From Lentisphaeria bacterium (GTDB taxonomy: Bacteria; Verrucomicrobiota; Lentisphaeria; JABSQK01): a stretch of DNA of 59,503 bases. How positions within the stretch are numbered: the first letter of the stretch is position 1; each line of letters opens with the position of its first letter. Positions 53,417 through 59,503 of the stretch are shown here, piece after piece. The translations under genes were made by a program, and so were the position numbers. The notes below the pieces were generated by a model, which had not been told where the DNA came from, did not search any database, and worked only from the letters and a program-made list of their open reading frames with translations. Where the stretch lies: the NCBI GenBank assembly GCA_013215875.1, contig JABSQK010000002.1:1-59503 (forward strand), in the 5' to 3' direction.

Positions 53417-55000
53417 ATGATAAAAAAAATAAACCAATTCATATCAACCCCGTCTTTCAGAGTGCCGTTTTTCTTGTTTATTCTTGCGATTCTCATCTGT
53501 TTGCCATTAGTCATATTTAATGATATACCGACAAAAGATGTTGCCAGTCGATACGCGCCAATGGCTGATGCATTTGCTGCTGGCAACTGGCAATATGCCT
53601 TTCACCCCCGAACGCCTATTCTCTTTCCCAGTTTAGCTGGAATGCTTGCATATATAACAGGGTCAAGCGGTTTCCTCGCTTGTAAAATCATCAGCTGTCT
53701 CTTCTTTGCACTAAGTATTTTTCCTTTTTACGGGATTATGCAGCGCTTATTTAGTGGCAAAGTCGCATTTGTATCAACACTATTGCTGGTTTTTTGCTCA
53801 CACCTTGCTCGATTGTCATACACTGGCCTGCGTGATACTTTAAAAGGGTTCGCATTTATATTGGCACTATACGGACTTGTTTTGCTCTATCAAAACCGTC
53901 GTAAGTTTGGTGGCTATTTAGCGTGTGCAGTTGGGTGTGCATTCCTCATTATTACGAGGGGCGAATGTACACTATATGCACTCGTAATTATGCTCTGTGC
54001 ATTTTGCCTGGAATTGCGTGAAAATAAAACGATCTCATGGCCGTGGCGCTCAATGTGTGCAATGGTCATTCTAATAGTAATTATTGCACCAGCACTCTGC
54101 TACAACTATAAAACCATTGGATATCACGTTCCGGAACTCCGATTGGGAATAATTATGTCCAAAAATATGCCATTTCTTTATAATGAAAAGGCTACAATCC
54201 CTTTTGGAAAAACAAAAGTAATAAGTGCCAAGAAACATCGACAAAAGCGTATTCCTCAAAAAACTAAATCAACTGAAAAGCAGAGCTTTGGTGATTTCAT
54301 CTTGCAATCATTTAAGGGGTTTTTTCCTTATTTTTCATTATTTGCTATTCCAATAATTTATAGTCGGATCCGCGATAAGAAATGGACAGCTGAGGAGAGT
54401 ATTGTTTTAGTCACTTTGCTTGGTCATTACATATTGCTTATCCTGCAAATCTTTATTTCTGATGGTAAATTATTCGTGACACGACGTTATATGCTCCCTG
54501 TTGCGCCATTGGCCTTTGGCTGGACTGCTCTGTTTCTAATACAAACATGGGAGCATTCTATAAAGAAATACCCTATTGCAACACCTAAAGTCGGATTAGT
54601 TCTTGGCGTACTCTTAATGATGGTGCTTTGCAATGACAGTGCGCTTCCTGTAGTAAAACAACATTCGGGGGGGAAACACACCCGGGAAAAGTCTGCTACC
54701 CTCAAATTGGCGTCCTGGATAAAGGCGGACTATTCAGGTCCTCGCAGCTATGCCCCAGATATTATTCGACGCAAATATCGATCAAGCGCATTGCCTACTG
54801 TTCAAAGTAATAACCTTCATTCAGTTGGGTACTTATCTGGTGGCACAAATGTCTCAGATCGAGAGCGAATGGATTATTTTGTTAGTGTAGAAAAAGAATC
54901 AGCACCTCAAACCGAATTAAAAAATGCAGATCTCGGTATGCAATTCACAGTTAGCGGCTACCGTTACACTGTCTGGAAAACGAAAGGAGCTGTTCAATGA
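53417..55000 (+). CDS. Multi-pass membrane protein, GT39/ArnT-like glycosyltransferase
   Basis: 527 aa. Many hydrophobic helices; DIPTKDVASRYAPMADAFAAGNWQYAFHPRTPILFPSLAGMLAYITG. Confidence 0.7.
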   Translation: MIKKINQFISTPSFRVPFFLFILAILICLPLVIFNDIPTKDVASRYAPMADAFAAGNWQYAFHPRTPILFPSLAGMLAYITGSSGFLACKIISCLFFALSIFPFYGIMQRLFSGKVAFVSTLLLVFCSHLARLSYTGLRDTLKGFAFILALYGLVLLYQNRRKFGGYLACAVGCAFLIITRGECTLYALVIMLCAFCLELRENKTISWPWRSMCAMVILIVIIAPALCYNYKTIGYHVPELRLGIIMSKNMPFLYNEKATIPFGKTKVISAKKHRQKRIPQKTKSTEKQSFGDFILQSFKGFFPYFSLFAIPIIYSRIRDKKWTAEESIVLVTLLGHYILLILQIFISDGKLFVTRRYMLPVAPLAFGWTALFLIQTWEHSIKKYPIATPKVGLVLGVLLMMVLCNDSALPVVKQHSGGKHTREKSATLKLASWIKADYSGPRSYAPDIIRRKYRSSALPTVQSNNLHSVGYLSGGTNVSDRERMDYFVSVEKESAPQTELKNADLGMQFTVSGYRYTVWKTKGAVQ

Positions 55001-56403
55001 AAGGCGGTCGACGACGCGTATGGATCTTTGCGGGAACCGATTTCTTACTATTCTATGCTATTTTGCTGCTGGTTGCATTTACATATAGGTACGTCGGCGG
55101 CGATTATTCAATGAGCATTTATATTGGTATGTGGCCTTTCGCGTTATCTCTGGTGGGCTGCAATGCTATTATTCGTCTATATCATGGCAATTTTTTATAT
55201 CCGGGTGCAGCTCTAAGTATGGTAGAAGAGTTAAGACGTTCGTTCTTTTCAATTACTCTGGCCTGTCTTGTCCTTCTGGCATATCTATCTATTAGCCGGA
55301 CCATCCCGAATTATTCACGCGTGGTAATTGCCCTTACTTATATACTGGCAATGTTATTTCTACCGCTGGGTCGTTGGGTTGCAAAAACGCTAATGAAACG
55401 CAGCCAAAGTTTTCAAATAAAGGCATTGATTGGTGGTGCTGGCAAAACAGGCAGACGCGTCTGTGAAGAGTTACTTAAAGACCGTCAGTTGGGACTCTTG
55501 CCAATTGGCTTTCTGGATGATAATCCGGATGCCTTAAACGATAAAAATTCACCCTTGCCAATCCTTGGCAATATGAATGAAGCTGTTAGCATTGGTGAAA
55601 AAAACAATATTGAATACTTGATACTGTGTCTACCTCTAAGTGCGGTCAAGCATATAATTCCCAAACTTACTGTGCATTTCAAGCATATTCTCATTGTACC
55701 AAGTAGTATGGCTGGTTATGGCGGATGCATTTATTCGTTTGATTTAAGTGGTTTTGCTGCGATTGAACTGAAAAATCAGCTCTTGCTAAAAACGCCCCGC
55801 TTAATCAAGGGGTTCATGGAGATCTGTATGGCGACCACCGCAGTTCTACTTTTATGGCCATTGGGCATCGTCTTGGCTATCTTAATAAAGCTGGGCTCAA
55901 ACGGCCCCATATTCTACAGAGCAACACGTCTTGGAATAGGTGGAAAAGCGATTTCAATTATGAAGTTCAGAACCATGTATACAGATGCTGATGAACGGCT
56001 GGAGCAGGTTCTTGCATCAGATCCTGCAAAGCAAAAAGAGTGGAACGAAAAATTCAAAATAACCGATGACCCTAGAATAACACCATTAGGAAAATTTCTT
56101 CGGCGCACGAGTCTGGATGAATTACCGCAATTTATGGATGTCTTGACTGGTAAACTCGCCGTAATTGGCCCGCGACCCATAACTGAAAAAGAACTCAAAT
56201 ATTATGGCGATGACTACGAGTTAATTTCACGAGTCAAGCCAGGAATTACAGGCTTATGGCAAGTCTCAGGACGCAGTACGACCAGTTATGAAACACGGGT
56301 TTTTCTTGATCGATATTATATAATGAACTGGTCGCCATGGCTTGATTATTATATATTCCTCAAAACAATAAAAGAGGTACTCTCCTGCCGTGGCGCACAA
56401 TAA
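54997..56403 (+). CDS. Exopolysaccharide polyprenyl glycosylphosphotransferase (WcaJ/WbaP-like sugar transferase)
   Basis: 468 aa. N-terminal TM helices; IMKFRTMYTDAD; RRTSLDELPQFMDVLTGKLAVIGPRPI; KPGITGLWQVSGRS. ATGA overlap with the upstream gene. Confidence 0.94.
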   Translation: MKGGRRRVWIFAGTDFLLFYAILLLVAFTYRYVGGDYSMSIYIGMWPFALSLVGCNAIIRLYHGNFLYPGAALSMVEELRRSFFSITLACLVLLAYLSISRTIPNYSRVVIALTYILAMLFLPLGRWVAKTLMKRSQSFQIKALIGGAGKTGRRVCEELLKDRQLGLLPIGFLDDNPDALNDKNSPLPILGNMNEAVSIGEKNNIEYLILCLPLSAVKHIIPKLTVHFKHILIVPSSMAGYGGCIYSFDLSGFAAIELKNQLLLKTPRLIKGFMEICMATTAVLLLWPLGIVLAILIKLGSNGPIFYRATRLGIGGKAISIMKFRTMYTDADERLEQVLASDPAKQKEWNEKFKITDDPRITPLGKFLRRTSLDELPQFMDVLTGKLAVIGPRPITEKELKYYGDDYELISRVKPGITGLWQVSGRSTTSYETRVFLDRYYIMNWSPWLDYYIFLKTIKEVLSCRGAQ

Positions 56404-56415
56404 AAGGACCATTCG

Positions 56416-57510
56416 ATGAAGGTCGCCTTGCTACATTATTGGTTGACGAATATGCGCGGCGGCGAAAATGTTGTTGAACAGTTTTGTAAAATTTGGCCTG
56501 ATCTCGATATATTTACACATGCTTATAATCCGGAGGCGATGAGCGAACAAATAAACAGCCATTCTATTACGACAAACTTCATTAATAAACTTCCAGGTGC
56601 AAAAAGAAATTGCCAAAAATATCTACCCTTAATGCCCAGAGCCATAAAATCCTTTAATTTATCCGGGTATGATTGCATCATTAGCAGTGAGTCCGGGCCC
56701 ATAAAAGGAATCAGAAAACCCCCAAAGGCCATTCATATTTGCTATTGCCATACACCGATGCGCTATCTCTGGGATATGTATGATGACTATTATCTAAATG
56801 CCTCTTTTTCGCAGAAGGTCGCCATGTCCATGTGCAAGAACTACCTGCGTTCTTACGACTTGAAATCGGCAGATTCGGTCGATCATTTTATTGCCAACTC
56901 CGAGTTTGTAGCAAAGCGCATAAAGCGTATCTATGACCGTGAATCAACGGTTATACATCCGCCTGTAGACGTTGATTTTTATTCTCAGCTAAGCCCGGAA
57001 TATGGCGATTATTATCTTTTTGTCGGACAGTTAACTCACTATAAACGTCCTGACCTGGCAATCGAAGCCTGCACTAAAATGAATCGCCCCATACGAATAG
57101 TTGGCAATGGCCCTTTATTAAGCACATTGCGAAAAAACGCTGGTGACAATGTTCAATTTCTTGAAAAAGTATCATCAGACCAACTGCGTAAGCTTTATGC
57201 AGGAGCAAAAGCATTGATTTTTCCAGGCGTTGAAGATTTTGGAATTGTGCCTTTAGAAGCTCAAGCCGCCGGTACACCCGTTATTGCTTATCGCGATGGC
57301 GGTGCAGTGGAAACAGTCATTGAAGATAAAACAGGGCTCTTTTTTGATCAGCAAAATGTAAGCGCTTTACAATCTATGATTGAAGAATTTGAATTGCAGG
57401 AAAAGCGCTTTTCCCTTGCTTCTATTCAGTCTCATGCACGGGAGTTCTCTGAGGAAAAATTTCGCACGACTATAACGAGTACTATAAATAAAATGTGCCC
57501 TGTTAATTAA
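56416..57510 (+). CDS. Glycosyltransferase family 4
   Basis: 364 aa. YYLFVGQLTHYKRPDLAIEAC...LIFPGVEDFGIVPLEAQAAGTPVIAYRDGGAVETV. Confidence 0.9.
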   Translation: MKVALLHYWLTNMRGGENVVEQFCKIWPDLDIFTHAYNPEAMSEQINSHSITTNFINKLPGAKRNCQKYLPLMPRAIKSFNLSGYDCIISSESGPIKGIRKPPKAIHICYCHTPMRYLWDMYDDYYLNASFSQKVAMSMCKNYLRSYDLKSADSVDHFIANSEFVAKRIKRIYDRESTVIHPPVDVDFYSQLSPEYGDYYLFVGQLTHYKRPDLAIEACTKMNRPIRIVGNGPLLSTLRKNAGDNVQFLEKVSSDQLRKLYAGAKALIFPGVEDFGIVPLEAQAAGTPVIAYRDGGAVETVIEDKTGLFFDQQNVSALQSMIEEFELQEKRFSLASIQSHAREFSEEKFRTTITSTINKMCPVN

Positions 57511-58910
57511 GCAGATTTACTCATACTTATAGTTCTTTCGGCGGGAGCCTCGAAATCAAATGCAGCCTTCTGTGATTGCTCTGCCAGTTCGAGTGTTAGA
57601 TGAACAAATTCTTTGGCGCTCTCTTCCCAGTTTGGCCATAGAAATGGCGTTTGGTCCTTTGCTTGCTGACCACCCTGCAGTAGAGCAAACCAATCAGAAA
57701 GTTGATCGGCCAGATTTGTCGGCGAATTCAAATTAAAATAGAAGCACTTCTCTCCGCCTATTTCGTGAAATACCTCAATATCGCTGGCAAATACTTTTAG
57801 CCCGCGCATTAATCCCTCTGCAACAGGTAGGCCAAAACCTTCTGCAATAGATGGGCAAATTAGACAATCAGCACGTTCAAATACAGTAGCCAAATCACGA
57901 TCACTTGCATTACCCATGTGAAATAACCGCTTATCGTATTCGGCATGAGCTTGGATCCGGTCGAGGATCTCTCTATTCTTCCAACCTGTTCGTCCCAGAA
58001 TTATCAATGTTACATCTTCATCCCGTTCTCTCAATAGGTCAAACGTATCCAACAGGAATTCATGGTTTTTACGTGGTTCGATGGTTCCCACGCAAAGCAT
58101 CACTCGTCCACTTGCTCCCCAGATTTGTTCATGAGATTTCGACTTTTTTTCAGATCCCATTAAATCGAGCTCTGCACCAAGGCGAAATGAACCACTCGGG
58201 TAGACGTTTGGTCGCAGGTCTTTGTTTGCATCAAGGTAAGATTTAAGAGATGTACGTGTGGCTTCCGAGTTTGTTACGAAGAAATCTGCACGGGGCACGA
58301 CTTGATTGAACCAGGAAACATAGCCATTGGCTGTAATCTCCTGACAGGTCTCTGGCAACTCAAGCGGGAAAAGGTCATGAAACATCACGCCAAAGACCAG
58401 ATCTGCCTCCCCTTGTGCTTTGAAAATTTGTTCTAACATCACTGGACTGCGCCATGTAGAATCAACTAAAACAAGTATATCGTCACTACCAAATCGGATA
58501 AATTTACCCATGATAAATTGAACTGGTAATGTCGTGATTGCCATGATGAACAATGGGATATCTGCGAAGATCTTCCTGATGCTATCTCGCTTTTTAAGAG
58601 ACAGAATGCGTTTAGCAAGGTTTCGCAACGCAGTGATCAAAAATCCCGGCTTTTCATTATGCTTTCGTAAAAATCGTTGAATGGCCCTTTTCAATCGGAT
58701 AACAAAGTATGATTTAGACTTCACCTTTGATCGAATCTGGCAAAAACCAACGCCTGTCCAGACTAATGGTATGATCTCAAGCTCGCTGCTTGATAAGTCT
58801 TTACCATTATTGGCAAGATTCCGCACAACCCGTTGAATACCACCAAAACCACCCTGGAAAAATGTTGATGTACACTCAATAAAAAGTCGCTTTTTATTTT
58901 TGTCACTCAT
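57507..58910 (-). CDS. Glycosyltransferase family 1/4
   Basis: 467 aa. VMLCVGTIEPRKNHEFLLDTF...CLICPSIAEGFGLPVAEGLMRGLKVFASDIEVFHEIGG. Convergent TTAA stop overlap with 56416..57510. Confidence 0.9.
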   Translation of the reverse strand: MSDKNKKRLFIECTSTFFQGGFGGIQRVVRNLANNGKDLSSSELEIIPLVWTGVGFCQIRSKVKSKSYFVIRLKRAIQRFLRKHNEKPGFLITALRNLAKRILSLKKRDSIRKIFADIPLFIMAITTLPVQFIMGKFIRFGSDDILVLVDSTWRSPVMLEQIFKAQGEADLVFGVMFHDLFPLELPETCQEITANGYVSWFNQVVPRADFFVTNSEATRTSLKSYLDANKDLRPNVYPSGSFRLGAELDLMGSEKKSKSHEQIWGASGRVMLCVGTIEPRKNHEFLLDTFDLLRERDEDVTLIILGRTGWKNREILDRIQAHAEYDKRLFHMGNASDRDLATVFERADCLICPSIAEGFGLPVAEGLMRGLKVFASDIEVFHEIGGEKCFYFNLNSPTNLADQLSDWFALLQGGQQAKDQTPFLWPNWEESAKEFVHLTLELAEQSQKAAFDFEAPAERTISMSKSA

Positions 58911-59207
58911 TATTTATCGATTTTTATCCACATTTTTGAACGTGATTTTAAGATTAGGGCTGCAATAATCCCATGCACTTGATCCTCTACTCATTATTGC
59001 ATAGTTGCTTACTTTCTCTTTTTCTGTCATAAAAGCAACTCTTAATCGAAGGAACAATAATATAACTTTAGACGGAAATAGCGACTGGATAAGCATTTTA
59101 TTTTTAGAATGGAGTTCAGCCTTCAAAGAACTCAGTCTGGTTCTTGCTTTATTTTTATTTGCATCGTCACTTTCATTCTAAAGATCTGTGCGTAATACTA
59201 TTCCATT

Positions 59208-59503
59208 ATGATTATTAAAAACTTTTCAAAGGCTCTTTATTCGAGTTGGCATTATTATGCGCCGGACCGTATTCTCTTCGATTGTGGCGAAGGTGCTGCC
59301 CTGCATCTAAAACAGGAAATTTTTGCTGTACAGAAAATAGTCTTATCCCATGGGCACATCGATCATATTTCAGGGCTTTTATCATTTCTTTGCTTGCGGC
59401 AAAGTACCAAGGGGGATACGGAAAAGCCACTCGATATTTATTATCCTGAAGGGGATCGCAGCATTGGAATTATGATAAAAGCAGCCAATGAAATGTTTAA
59501 GCA
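59208..59503 (+). CDS. Partial MBL-fold / ribonuclease Z-like protein (runs off the right edge)
   Basis: MIIKNFSKALYSSWHYYAPDRILFDCGEGAALHLKQEIFAVQKIVLSHGHIDHISGLLSFLCLRQ; HxHxDH motif. No stop before the window end. Confidence 0.75.
   Translation, partial: MIIKNFSKALYSSWHYYAPDRILFDCGEGAALHLKQEIFAVQKIVLSHGHIDHISGLLSFLCLRQSTKGDTEKPLDIYYPEGDRSIGIMIKAANEMFK

Overview
The window has two halves. (1) Positions 1-27304, minus strand, hold one giant repeat-rich surface/secreted-type gene. It has an LEPR-XLL-like N-terminus, a DUF4347 domain and RTX-like glycine/aspartate repeats. The reading frame is open from 27304 to the left window edge except for one in-frame TAA at 15926-15928, so the ORF track lists only the first 3792 aa. 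My manual reading at many points shows the same frame continuing to position 2 and off the window, about 9,100 codons in view. (2) Positions 27866-59503 hold a VWA membrane protein, a neutral-ceramidase-like protein, a sulfatase, and then a large polysaccharide/sulfation island. The island contains ten sulfotransferase-like genes (nine close paralogs and one divergent; one carries a frameshift), glycosyltransferases including a duplicated pair, an ABC exporter translationally coupled to two sulfotransferases, an FkbM methyltransferase, a membrane glycosyltransferase-like protein, a polyprenyl sugar-phosphate transferase and two GT4-type glycosyltransferases. A partial RNase Z/MBL-fold gene runs off the right edge, and a truncated copy of its 5' end and leader lies about 21 kb away inside the sulfotransferase array. 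Most plus-strand ORFs in 1-27304 are antisense shadows. LEPR-XLL proteins, sulfatases and sulfotransferases together suggest a PVC-group bacterium (Lentisphaerae/Planctomycetes-like); this is inference. The best candidate for an under-described system is the sulfotransferase array, possibly making a variably sulfated exopolysaccharide. No CRISPR arrays, rRNAs, tRNAs or transposases were recognised.
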